Below are positions 1-8,132 of a stretch of DNA of 64,000 nucleotides, in pieces (position 1 is the first letter of the stretch; every line of letters begins with the position of its first letter). Made by a program: the position numbers and the translations under genes. Below the pieces are notes generated by a model. That model made no database searches, was not told where the DNA came from, and saw nothing but the letters and a program-made list of their open reading frames with translations. The DNA comes from Cyanobacteria bacterium FACHB-63 (GTDB lineage Bacteria > Cyanobacteriota > Cyanobacteriia > Leptolyngbyales > Leptolyngbyaceae): positions 1 through 64,000 of the forward strand of contig JACJNX010000010.1 in the NCBI GenBank assembly GCA_014695255.1, given 5' to 3'.

Positions 1-134
1 AGAAGAGATGAGAGCGTGAATCAAATCTAGGTCAGTAGTAACAATGGATTTGTGATCTAGAACTGTAGCTTATTTGCCCTCTATCCTTTGTCCAAGCTTT
101 CGGGTCCACCTCAGGATTCATTTCTGGTAGTTGT

Positions 135-380
135 TTGCTGAAGTTTTTTCCATTAGCTTTTTGGTTAGTATGGGATAAACCAGATTCATTTCCAATAAAT
201 GCTATAAAAATATCGAAGGACAAGTTTACAGGTTTGAATGAAACTTGTGAAGTAGTGCTTGACTTAAGAAACATACCGTCTCTTGATTATCCAGAAGCTC
301 CTGACGAGGGCAGGTACGTTATGTACTGTGATGACTCATCTTTTTTAGCACAACCAAAGAAACCTAGAGGATTTGGATAG
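135..380 (+). CDS. Small hypothetical protein, doubtful
   Basis: An 81-residue reading frame opening with a TTG codon and ending in a lysine/proline/glycine tail (PKKPRGFG). The amino-acid composition looks protein-like (mixed acidic and hydrophobic segments, NAIKISKDKF, YVMYCDDSSF), but I recognise no family. The frame is open upstream of the TTG back to about position 70, without an ATG or a clear ribosome site. It could therefore be the 3' end of a truncated gene rather than a complete one. It lies in a gene-poor stretch next to another decayed fragment (787-885), which favours a remnant. Confidence 0.3.
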   Translation: MLKFFPLAFWLVWDKPDSFPINAIKISKDKFTGLNETCEVVLDLRNIPSLDYPEAPDEGRYVMYCDDSSFLAQPKKPRGFG

Positions 381-786
381 CTTAGGTTTGATAATCTAAA
401 ATTCGAGTGTTGTTACGTCTATTTAAAGTAGGATATTCATTCTGTGTTTTGTGATCAGTCTGCCCTATAACAATCGCGCTGCAATAGACCGGAACATACT
501 AATCTATTTAGTTGAGTCGCCGAGGTTATCTGTGTCGGGTGAGCGCGAACGTTAATCTGCTTCTCGTTATAGAGATAAGACGGTACTCGAATCGTTGCTG
601 CTGTGTGTCGAGAGAGATCGCAGCAATACAGTCATACCACCAAATTTGTATCGACGATGCAAGCGGGAATATTCCTAGAAATGTAACTTCTTTAAGGTAC
701 AATTTTCCACGAATTGGGCTTACATCCAAATTTTCCTGGCGGAGGCAGATGTAAGCCCGATCGATAAACCCTATCGGCTGAGCACT
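381..786. other. Intergenic stretch with one inverted repeat
   Basis: I find no convincing gene here; the short open frames on both strands have no family resemblance and no ribosome sites. The only clear structure is an 11-bp perfect inverted repeat, GGGCTTACATC at 716-726 and its complement at 748-758, with a 21-base loop. It has no T-run, so it is not a typical intrinsic terminator. Confidence 0.5.
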
Positions 787-885
787 CTAACGCTTAAATT
801 CATTCAGCCACTCGCGCAACTGCTCACTCGCGACATCCCGACCGCCCAGACCAAACGCGATCGCAATCGCCACCGCGATCGCGCT
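787..885 (-). pseudogene. C-terminal remnant of a mechanosensitive-channel-like membrane protein
   Basis: The minus strand reads an alanine/isoleucine-rich helix followed by AFGLGGRDVASEQLREWL, NEFKR and a stop. This resembles the C-terminus of cyanobacterial small-conductance mechanosensitive channel proteins carrying the conserved TM-helix repeat, where an AFGLGGRD motif is followed by a short amphipathic tail. Only about 32 codons remain. An in-frame TAA sits immediately upstream, and the DNA beyond it does not encode a recognisable continuation. Two HIP1 palindromes lie inside the fragment. I infer that this is what is left of a deleted gene. The family assignment is from motif memory, not a search. 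Confidence 0.5.
857..882. repeat. HIP1 palindromes (example pair)
   Basis: Two copies of GCGATCGC, at 857-864 and 875-882. This octamer, the cyanobacterial highly iterated palindrome, and its GCGATCG/CGATCGC derivatives recur throughout the window inside and between genes. It is listed once as the clearest lineage signature in the raw sequence. Confidence 0.9.
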
Positions 886-985
886 TTACATTCCCCACAT
901 TGGTATCGATGTCTTCTGCGAATGGTCTGTTCCAGCCGCATAAACCGTTAAGCTGAAAAATAATTGTCACGCAAATCAGTTCTCC

Positions 986-2032
986 ATGCCTTCTTACTTT
1001 CGCTCTAGTGTTGATGCCATGACGGGTTACATTCCGGGTGAGCAACCAAAACCGGGAACTCCGATCATTAAGCTCAATACGAACGAGAATCCTTACCCCC
1101 CTTCACCCGATGCGATCGCGGTTCTACGCTCCCTCGATCCCGAATGGCTCAGACGCTACCCTGATCCGTATGCCAACGACTTTAGACAAGCGACCAGCGA
1201 AGCATTAGGCATTCCTAAAGATTGGATCTTGGTTGGGAATGGCAGTGATGATATTTTGAATGTAATTGTTCGCGCTTGTGCGGAACCTGGACGCAAAGTA
1301 GTTTATCCGATGCCAACTTATGTTCTGTATCGGACTTTGGTTGAGATGCAGGTTGCAGATCGCGTTGAGATTCCGTATGGAGATCGCTACGAATTTCCGA
1401 TAGAGCAACTCATTGCGGCTCAAGGTGCAATTACCTTTATCGCATCCCCGAACAGTCCTTCAGGTCACAGTGTTGCACTATCAGACCTAAGACAGCTTGC
1501 TAAACAATTGACAGGTGTTTTAGTAGTTGATGAGGCGTATGTTGATTTTGCCGAAGAAACCGCTTTACCGTTAGTGCGTGAGTTTGAGAATGTACTGATT
1601 CTGCGAACGCTCTCAAAAGGGTATTCTCTTGCAGGATTGCGACTTGGGTTTGCGATCGCACAGCCTCATCTATTAAGCGGATTGTTCAAAATCAAAGATA
1701 GCTATAACATTGACGCGATCGCAACCTTGGTCGGAACTGCTGCAATGCGCGATCAGAACTATAAAAATGAATGTGCAGCGAAGGTAAAACAATCCAGAGC
1801 AAAGTTAGCGATCGATCTTAAAAATCTTGGCTGGAAGGTCTGGGACTCTCAAACTAACTTTCTTCTCACTCAACCGCCGAACAATGCAGAGCAGATCTAT
1901 TTAGCATTAAAAGAGCGTGGAATCTTAGTTCGATACTTCAAACAATCCGGATTGGATGACAAGCTTAGAATTACAGTTGGAACTGATGAACAGAATCAAA
2001 CCTTGATTGAGGCATTGATGAGCATCATCTAA
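986..2032 (+). CDS. hisC: Histidinol-phosphate aminotransferase
   Basis: A PLP-dependent class I/II aminotransferase of 348 residues. It converts imidazole-acetol phosphate and glutamate to histidinol phosphate in histidine biosynthesis, in the cytoplasm. The sequence shows the family's N-terminal LNTNENPYPPSP segment, the GNGSDD cofactor-phosphate loop near residue 85, VVDEAYVDF (PLP-contacting Asp and Tyr) around 180, and the Schiff-base lysine in TLSKGYSLAGLRLG near 211. Length is normal for HisC. The ATG at 986 is the natural start, giving MPSYFRSSV. It is monocistronic and convergent with htpG. Cyanobacteria often carry two HisC-like enzymes, so a role with other aromatic keto acids cannot be excluded. 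Confidence 0.93.
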   Translation: MPSYFRSSVDAMTGYIPGEQPKPGTPIIKLNTNENPYPPSPDAIAVLRSLDPEWLRRYPDPYANDFRQATSEALGIPKDWILVGNGSDDILNVIVRACAEPGRKVVYPMPTYVLYRTLVEMQVADRVEIPYGDRYEFPIEQLIAAQGAITFIASPNSPSGHSVALSDLRQLAKQLTGVLVVDEAYVDFAEETALPLVREFENVLILRTLSKGYSLAGLRLGFAIAQPHLLSGLFKIKDSYNIDAIATLVGTAAMRDQNYKNECAAKVKQSRAKLAIDLKNLGWKVWDSQTNFLLTQPPNNAEQIYLALKERGILVRYFKQSGLDDKLRITVGTDEQNQTLIEALMSII

Positions 2033-2033
2033 C

Positions 2034-2076
2034 AAAAAAAGTCCACTGAGAAGAATAGTATCCTCACAGTGGACTT
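2034..2076 (-). terminator. Intrinsic terminator of htpG
   Basis: A 10-bp perfect stem (arms 2039-2048 and 2067-2076, AAGTCCACTG) with an 18-base loop. Read on the minus strand, it is followed by a run of seven T (2034-2040). The T-run orientation assigns it to htpG; hisC transcripts from the other side would meet the same hairpin without a T-run. Confidence 0.8.
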
Positions 2077-2093
2077 CGTCTAATTAGTAGTCA

Positions 2094-4088
2094 TTAACTT
2101 AAAGCACGATCGGTCAACTTCGTAAGAACCTGATTCGATCGCTCAACAAACGCTTTCATTCCATCAGCGTTAAAGCCTTTTTGCGCCATTAATGCTAAGT
2201 CATAAACATGATGACAGATCATGTTTGCAAGTTCAGCCGATGGAGAACTTGAAGCCCCTGTCACAATTGCACCTTGACTCAAACCGATCAGGTTCTGAAT
2301 CATTGGGTGTGAAGTGTTGACTAGCAGAATGTGTTCTTCGGGGAACTCGATCGCTTGTTGCTGCAACAATGCACTCATTTCTTGCATTCGGCGTAGATGC
2401 TCTGGCAGCAAAACCATTGCAGGAGGAGCGGCTGCATCTCCTTTGAGTGCTTCGGTGCGAATCGTTAACTTTGGTTTGCCTAACGCATTTTGGAACAGCG
2501 TTTTAACCTGTTCACTGCGCGTCTGATTCGTGGTTGGATCAACAATCTCGGACTTTTCCTTATCGATCAGCGTCTCATCAAGTTCTGCATCAACCCGCGA
2601 GAACTTAATGTGCGAGTATTCCCGCTCCAAGAAGCTGACAAAGTGACTATCAATGAATGAATCCATGAACAGCACTTCTAAGCCCTGACTGGTGTGCAAC
2701 TGGACATATGTTGCCTGTGTCACTTCATCGGTACAGTAGAACACTCGGTTCTCATGCCGCGCTTTGTTGCGTTCTAGATACTCTTGCAGGGTGGTGTAGG
2801 TCTTACCATCGATCGTGTTGCTTGATGCAGTCTCTTGCCAAACATCCCCTTCCTGGGTTTGCACTTCAACTTTTGGTTGATCATCGCCATTAAACGTGGT
2901 GCGATAGATCAGAATGTCCTCAACTTGCTTTTTGAACTTGTCATCGTTGAGAGAACCGAACTTCACAAACGTGCCTAAATCCTGCCAACTGCGAATGTAA
3001 GCTTCTCGATCGTCCCGATACAGTTCCTTCAGCCGATCGCCCACTTTCTTGGCAATGTAATCTGCAATGCGACGAACCGTGCGATCGTTCTGCAAAAAGC
3101 TACGAGACACATTCAGCGGAATGTCAATACTATCAATCACACCTTGTAGCGGCAGCAAAAATCGAGGAACAACTTCCTCACAGTTGTCGCTGACAAACAC
3201 TTGATTGCAGAACAGCTTGATCTGCCCTTTGGTTACATCAACATCCGGCTTGAGCTTGGGGAAGTAGAGAATACCATTCACCACAAATGGATAATCCGTG
3301 TTTAGATGTACCCACAGCAGTGGATCTTCTTGGAACGGATAGAGATAGCGATAGAACTCTAAATAGTCCTCTTTCGTTAGGTTGCTTGGGGATTCTTTCC
3401 AAGGTGCTTTCTGGCGGTTGATTTGCTCTGGTGCGGTCATTTCTTGACCTTCGGCTGCCAGAACTTCTAACTTAATCGGAAACGGTAGAAAATCGCAGTA
3501 GGTCTTCACTAACTGGCGAATCCGGTGCGATTCCAGGTATTCTAATTCCTCATCCTGTAGGGTTAGCTTAACGGTTGTACCTCGCGTTGCACGTTGTGAA
3601 TCCGAAAGACTAAATTCAGTGGAACCATCACATTTCCAGTGGACTGCCTGCGCCCCTTCCCGGTACGACAGCGTATCGATTTCGACCTGTTTCGCCACCA
3701 TGAACGACGAATAAAAGCCAAGACCAAAGTGACCGATAATTTGTTGATCACCGCTGGCTTTGTACTTCTCGACAAATTCTTCTGCGCTGGAGAACGCAAC
3801 TTGGTTGATGTATTTCTTCACTTCATCCGCAGTCATCCCGATCCCAGTATCTGAAATCGACAGCGCTTGATTGGATTTGTCGATCGTAATCACAATCTCC
3901 GATTCACCCAACTCCCCAGAAAACTCACCAGAGCGAGACACCATGCTGAGCTTCTGAAGCGCATCCACTGCGTTAGAAACTAATTCACGTAAGAAAATCT
4001 CGTGATCCGAGTACAGCCATTTTTTGATAATCGGGAAAATATTCTCAGTGTGAATTGAAATATTTCCCTGTTCTAAGATTGTCGTCAT
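2094..4088 (-). CDS. htpG: Molecular chaperone HtpG (Hsp90)
   Basis: A bacterial Hsp90 homologue, an ATP-dependent dimeric chaperone that in cyanobacteria helps with heat, light and oxidative stress and with phycobilisome and tetrapyrrole enzymes (family knowledge). The 664-residue length is typical. The N-terminal GHKL ATPase domain shows ELVSNAVDAL (N box), DTGIGMT (G1) and GHFGLGFYSSFMVA (lid/G2). The middle domain has the LNVSRSFLQ element with its conserved Arg, and the C-terminal dimerisation region follows. The ATG at 4088 starts MTTILEQGNISIHTENIF, matching homologues. It is transcribed alone, with a clear terminator downstream. Confidence 0.96.
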   Translation of the reverse strand: MTTILEQGNISIHTENIFPIIKKWLYSDHEIFLRELVSNAVDALQKLSMVSRSGEFSGELGESEIVITIDKSNQALSISDTGIGMTADEVKKYINQVAFSSAEEFVEKYKASGDQQIIGHFGLGFYSSFMVAKQVEIDTLSYREGAQAVHWKCDGSTEFSLSDSQRATRGTTVKLTLQDEELEYLESHRIRQLVKTYCDFLPFPIKLEVLAAEGQEMTAPEQINRQKAPWKESPSNLTKEDYLEFYRYLYPFQEDPLLWVHLNTDYPFVVNGILYFPKLKPDVDVTKGQIKLFCNQVFVSDNCEEVVPRFLLPLQGVIDSIDIPLNVSRSFLQNDRTVRRIADYIAKKVGDRLKELYRDDREAYIRSWQDLGTFVKFGSLNDDKFKKQVEDILIYRTTFNGDDQPKVEVQTQEGDVWQETASSNTIDGKTYTTLQEYLERNKARHENRVFYCTDEVTQATYVQLHTSQGLEVLFMDSFIDSHFVSFLEREYSHIKFSRVDAELDETLIDKEKSEIVDPTTNQTRSEQVKTLFQNALGKPKLTIRTEALKGDAAAPPAMVLLPEHLRRMQEMSALLQQQAIEFPEEHILLVNTSHPMIQNLIGLSQGAIVTGASSSPSAELANMICHHVYDLALMAQKGFNADGMKAFVERSNQVLTKLTDRALS

Positions 4089-4552
4089 AAGCCTCGTCCA
4101 GTGTTCTTAGAAGATGGAATGCACTTTATTGTGCGCCACGATCGCGCATTACGTCTCTATTTTGTTCAGTGAGGCTTGCCGTTCAGCGAGTGCGGGTTTC
4201 CCTACTTCGAGTCGATCGTCCCACAGAATTTGCCTTAACCGTTAGCTGGAGTTGAAACACGGCATCGATTGAAACTCACACCGGATCGTTATAGAAAACG
4301 GCAGAAGCCCCAGGAAAATGCGCTAACAAAACTTGGTCTTTACAAAATAGGGTTTGAGTTCTTAATCTCCCTCCGAGAAACTACTGAGATAGTACAGGAG
4401 ATTTTAGGGAAGTTTAAGGAATTTCCGGTGATCGAATTGGCGGAAAGTATGGTTTTTTATCAATGTGCTTAAGTTGCAACTGATTCAGTTGTCTCTCCTG
4501 AACAGGCGCGTTTTTGCTTGTGTTTTCCTGATCTTTTGGTTTGTGTGGTGTT
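4089..4552. other. Intergenic region between htpG and a sensor kinase gene
   Basis: About 460 bases between divergently transcribed genes. It should hold both promoters, but I could not pick out convincing -35/-10 pairs or a CIRCE-type inverted repeat. A 67-codon frame at 4269-4472 has no ribosome site or family resemblance and is not called. Confidence 0.5.
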
Positions 4553-5698
4553 ATGCGAGCTGTTGTTCCCCCTGTTCCTACTCGTGCGATCGCGCTGTCC
4601 TCAGCACAGACGATCGCACCTATTTCTACTGATTCTCCACTCCAGGCGTTCTGTCGCCTTCAAGTCGGACAAGTGCTTTCACAACTGCCGGATGCGGGAG
4701 TTCGCCTCGTTTACCAACCGCTAGAGCAATCGAAGCGCCAATCTCTTATGTTTGGGCGGGAGTGCTGGTCGATTTTAGATACTGAATCACAGGCGTATCT
4801 AGCTTCAGAGATTTGGTGGACAAAAAACCCGATCGGCTACCTCAAAAAAGTACAAGTCAAATCACCGGGGCGTTTTTATGTCTGTTCCCTAAGCCAAACT
4901 AAACCAGAATATCTTTTGATTGCAACCACAAAGCTGCTTACAACCGATCAAAAGCGGTTTATCGGGAACACAGCAACGCTTCTAAATTATCATCTTTCAA
5001 CCGTAAGAGAATTGCATAAACAACGCCAAACGCAACATCAACTTGAGCACAAAAATCATCAAATTGAACACCAAGTTAAAAGCCCGATCGCACTGATCCA
5101 AATCTACACAGAGATGCTGTTATCGACTGTCTTAGAGCAGCAATCGCGATCGCATCTTGAGTCGATTCAATCTTCGCTCCAAGACATTCATCGCCACTTA
5201 AAGCAGTTATCGACTCAGCAAAAACCCCTGCGAATCGAGCCGCACGACCTAAGCCAAATTCTGACCCAGAGTATTAATCAGCTACAGCCTTGGTTAACGG
5301 AGAAACGCATTACGGTTCACTATTCCCGCTCTCCGATGCTGCTTGATGTGGATGCGTGGCAGCTTAAACAAGTGTTCGATAATCTGATCACAAATGCTAT
5401 CTACTTTAGTCCCGATCGCAGCACGATTCATTGCACCTGGCGGATCATGCAGCAAGAGATTCTAATTGAGGTGTCAGACCAGGGCACAGGACTGTCTGAA
5501 GCTGATTTAGAGCAGGTCTTCACGCCGTTCTATTCTCGTCGCCCCGAAGGAACTGGACTAGGACTCTCGATCGCTCAAAAAATCATTCAGGCGCATCAAG
5601 GGCGCATCTGGGTCAGTAACTTGCCGACCGGAGGCGCGAAATTTTCGTTTACCTTACCCCGACAGCAACCCAAGCTCTCGATCGTCCCAGCCCTTTAG
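4553..5698 (+). CDS. Sensor histidine kinase (soluble)
   Basis: A two-component sensor kinase of about 381 residues without membrane segments. The first ~160 residues form an uncharacterised, GAF-like input region. A Gln/His-rich coiled stretch (HKQRQTQHQLEHKNHQIEHQ) leads to an H box of the cyanobacterial type, EHQVKSPIALIQIYTEML, whose His is the predicted phosphorylation site. The HATPase domain has QVFDNLITNAIYFSP (N box), VSDQGTGLSE (G1), QVFTPFYSRRPEGTGLGLSI (F/G2). I chose the ATG at 4553 rather than the TTG 12 bases upstream. The LuxR-type regulator gene starts 22 bases after the stop, so the two are very likely a cognate pair in one operon. The signal is unknown. Confidence 0.85.
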   Translation: MRAVVPPVPTRAIALSSAQTIAPISTDSPLQAFCRLQVGQVLSQLPDAGVRLVYQPLEQSKRQSLMFGRECWSILDTESQAYLASEIWWTKNPIGYLKKVQVKSPGRFYVCSLSQTKPEYLLIATTKLLTTDQKRFIGNTATLLNYHLSTVRELHKQRQTQHQLEHKNHQIEHQVKSPIALIQIYTEMLLSTVLEQQSRSHLESIQSSLQDIHRHLKQLSTQQKPLRIEPHDLSQILTQSINQLQPWLTEKRITVHYSRSPMLLDVDAWQLKQVFDNLITNAIYFSPDRSTIHCTWRIMQQEILIEVSDQGTGLSEADLEQVFTPFYSRRPEGTGLGLSIAQKIIQAHQGRIWVSNLPTGGAKFSFTLPRQQPKLSIVPAL

Positions 5699-5720
5699 AA
5701 TTTCATTTTTTGAGTTCATC

Positions 5721-6422
5721 ATGCTTTCTTCTGCTCAAGTTCCTGTACTACTGGTTGACGACGACTCTAAATTCCGTCAAGGTCTGCAAACGCTGCTTCA
5801 GTTTTACAGCAGCCATCGCGCTGCCTCTGGCACATCTGAAACCCGCACCTTCACGGTCGTGGCTGAAGCGACCTCCTCGGAGCAGGCGGTACAACTCGCA
5901 ACCGAGCAGCATCCGAGCTTGATCCTTCTTGACATGGAATTAGCACATGGCGATGGAATTTCGACGCTGACGGAACTCTCGAAGCTGGAACATCGATCGA
6001 AGATCCTAGTCGTTTCGGGACATCAGGAAGAGGAGTGGGTGTTCCGAGCAATGCAAGCAGGCGCAAATGGCTATGTGGTTAAAGATGAACTGGCAACGGA
6101 ATTGTTTAGTGCAATTACCACTGTCTTGAACGATCAGATCTATCTTTCTCCGGCGTTAGCGACTCGGTTTTTTCAGATGTTCTGGTTTTACAGCGGGAAA
6201 GTGCTAGAGAACAAAGCAAAATTGCATTTAACCGATCGCGAACAGGAGGTGCTGTATTGGTTAGTGCAGGGGGCTTCTAATGATGAAATTGCATCTCGGC
6301 TGTATATTTCGATCGCAACTGTGAAGGCGCATTTAACGGCGATTTTCCATAAATTGGAGGTGACTAGCCGCACCCAGGCAATTATTCGCGCTTTGAAAAT
6401 GGGGTTAGTTAGCGGAGGATGA
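5721..6422 (+). CDS. NarL/LuxR-family response regulator
   Basis: A DNA-binding response regulator of 233 residues. The receiver domain (about 5-135) carries the acidic pocket LVDDDS (13-15), phosphoacceptor Asp71 in LILLDMELAHGDG, the Ser of VVSGH and the Lys of YVVKDE. A LuxR-type helix-turn-helix follows at about 165-225 (LTDREQEVLYWLVQGASNDE, then TVKAHLTAIFHKL). It is the expected phosphotransfer partner of the kinase immediately upstream. A 20-residue insert between the first strand/helix and the next strand (around SHRAASGTSETRT) is longer than usual. Targets are unknown. Confidence 0.88.
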   Translation: MLSSAQVPVLLVDDDSKFRQGLQTLLQFYSSHRAASGTSETRTFTVVAEATSSEQAVQLATEQHPSLILLDMELAHGDGISTLTELSKLEHRSKILVVSGHQEEEWVFRAMQAGANGYVVKDELATELFSAITTVLNDQIYLSPALATRFFQMFWFYSGKVLENKAKLHLTDREQEVLYWLVQGASNDEIASRLYISIATVKAHLTAIFHKLEVTSRTQAIIRALKMGLVSGG

Positions 6423-6470
6423 TGCCCCAATTTAAAAAACAAATTCGGCAAATTACCAATTCGTTCCATC

Positions 6471-6530
6471 CGTGATTTTTGCGACGCGATTAATCGCGTC
6501 TCTACCATTAACCGCGTCGCAAAAATCACG
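6471..6530. terminator. Long inverted repeat / bidirectional terminator between convergent genes
   Basis: Perfect 18-bp arms at 6471-6488 and 6513-6530 (CGTGATTTTTGCGACGCG). A second perfect palindrome, GACGCGATTAATCGCGTC, occupies 6483-6500 and overlaps the left arm. The block lies between the convergent response-regulator and amidase genes. The T5 and A5 tracts within the arms allow termination in either direction. The inner palindrome with flanking TCTCTACC resembles short interspersed intergenic repeats common in filamentous cyanobacteria (recollection, not a search). Confidence 0.65.
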
Positions 6531-6571
6531 CAACGACCTATAACGTGCTACAATCACAAATCAAATTGATA

Positions 6572-7972
6572 TTACGTTTGCGCCATTGCGGGTCGAATTC
6601 CCCTCCAAGGCTGTGCCTGCTCGATTTGTGCAGCCAAGGCTAAAATCGTCGCCTCATCTGCGGGTCGTCCCACAAGCTGAACCCCGATCGGTACTCCATT
6701 TGCATCAAATCCAGCCGGAACACTAATCCCCGGTTGCCCTGTGACGTTAAACGCGGGACAAGGCGCGATCCACCGGATAATTTGCTCGATCGTGCTTGCC
6801 GGACTTAACTTTGCCCATTCTCCCACTCGGATCGTCGGATGCATATAAGTTGGAGTCAGTAGCGCATCAAAACGATCGCACACTTCCACCACTTTACGAG
6901 CAAAGATTTGAAGCTGTTGGCGCGATTTCGCATACCGTCCCGCAGACGTAAACTTCGCCCGCCACCAGAGCCAGCGATTGACCTTCTCCAACAGAAACGG
7001 CGGAACTCCTACATCCGTTTGAGTCCGCCAAATCAGCGTAAACGGCTCAATCATTTCTTCAAGATCAAGAGTTAGAGGCTCGATCGTATGCCCCATCGAC
7101 TCAAGCAGATGCGCGATTTTTTCGACCGCTTGCACACAAGTTGGATCAGCCTTACCGATCGGCGCAATTTCAGTGACTAAACCAATTCGCAACGGCTCAA
7201 GTTGCCTCTGGGTCGCCTCTAGAAAAGAAGTCTCAGGAGCAGGAAGCCAATACGGATCGCCTGTGACATACCCTGCGGTCACATCCAAAAATGCCGCCGC
7301 ATCTGCAACCGTGTGCGCTAATGCTCCATTCACCGCAAATCCACCCAGCGCCTCACCGATCGGAGCCATCGAAATCCGACCCCGCGAGGGTTTGAGTCCC
7401 ACCAGTCCACAACACGCCGCCGGGCCTCGCACTGAGCCACCTCCATCGCTGCCCTGCGCGATCGCACAAAGCCCCGCTGCTACTGCCGCAGACGACCCAC
7501 CGCTTGAGCCACCCGGCGTATACTCTAAATTCCAAGGATTGCGAGCGGGGGGAAATCCAGGCGCTTCCGTGTAAGGAAAGGAAGCAAGCTGAGAAGTCGC
7601 AGTTTTACCCAGAATGATGAATCCCGCTTGTTTGAGCTTGGTGACAATGAGATCATCCTGCGCTGCAATCTGTTTTCGCGCTACTTTCAAGCCATACGAA
7701 CATGGAACACCCTCGACCGGATTGAGATCTTTAATCGCGATCGGCACTCCAAAAAAAGGCGGTAACTCTGTCTCTGATAGACGTTCAGCTTTGGCTTGAG
7801 CATCGGCGATCGCTCGTTCTGCGGTCACGGTGTAAAAGCTACCCACCTGGGGATCAAGCTGTGCGATGCGATCGAGGTAAAGCTGCGTAAGTTCAACTGG
7901 AGAAATCTCTTTTGTCCGAATCAGACGCGCCTGTTCGAGCGCTGACGTAAAAGCTAAATCTACAGGATTCAT
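6572..7972 (-). CDS. Amidase (amidase-signature family)
   Basis: A 466-residue amidase-signature hydrolase, related to GatA and aliphatic/aryl amidases, that cleaves a carboxamide. The Ser-cisSer-Lys triad is visible: Lys81 (AIKDLN), cis-Ser156 (GGSSGGS) and nucleophile Ser180 (GSDGGGSVRGPAA), with the usual 24-residue spacing between the serines. No signal peptide, so cytoplasmic. It stands alone rather than with gatB or gatC, and the C-terminal third (PTYMHPTIRVGEW, FNVTGQPGISVPAG) is that of stand-alone amidases. It is more likely a catabolic amidase than the tRNA amidotransferase subunit. The substrate cannot be deduced. Confidence 0.85.
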   Translation of the reverse strand: MNPVDLAFTSALEQARLIRTKEISPVELTQLYLDRIAQLDPQVGSFYTVTAERAIADAQAKAERLSETELPPFFGVPIAIKDLNPVEGVPCSYGLKVARKQIAAQDDLIVTKLKQAGFIILGKTATSQLASFPYTEAPGFPPARNPWNLEYTPGGSSGGSSAAVAAGLCAIAQGSDGGGSVRGPAACCGLVGLKPSRGRISMAPIGEALGGFAVNGALAHTVADAAAFLDVTAGYVTGDPYWLPAPETSFLEATQRQLEPLRIGLVTEIAPIGKADPTCVQAVEKIAHLLESMGHTIEPLTLDLEEMIEPFTLIWRTQTDVGVPPFLLEKVNRWLWWRAKFTSAGRYAKSRQQLQIFARKVVEVCDRFDALLTPTYMHPTIRVGEWAKLSPASTIEQIIRWIAPCPAFNVTGQPGISVPAGFDANGVPIGVQLVGRPADEATILALAAQIEQAQPWRGIRPAMAQT

Positions 7973-8132
7973 AAATGTGTCCCTAGAGGCAGAGTATTTT
8001 TTAGATGATGTAACAAATACTTATACGAAAGTCATGCTCTGACACGATCGCACCCAGTTTTTCCCGGACGATCAATTAGACATTAGGTGACATGATAGTC
8101 GAGATACGTTTTGTGATGTCCCGACGCAGGTT

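Noticed and set aside
512-754. 80-codon frame on the plus strand in the left-end gene-poor region
   Set aside because: No family resemblance, a Cys/Arg-rich random-looking composition, and the competing antisense frame is equally poor.
824-1045. 73-residue minus-strand frame over the start of hisC
   Set aside because: It is a different frame from the membrane-channel remnant and overlaps the real hisC start; it reads as random sequence.
4244-4275. GTTGAAAC/ATTGAAAC sequences resembling a CRISPR repeat end
   Set aside because: Only isolated similarity; no regularly spaced repeats or cas genes nearby.
4269-4472. 67-codon open frame between htpG and the sensor kinase
   Set aside because: No ribosome site, no recognisable family and a position inside a likely promoter region.
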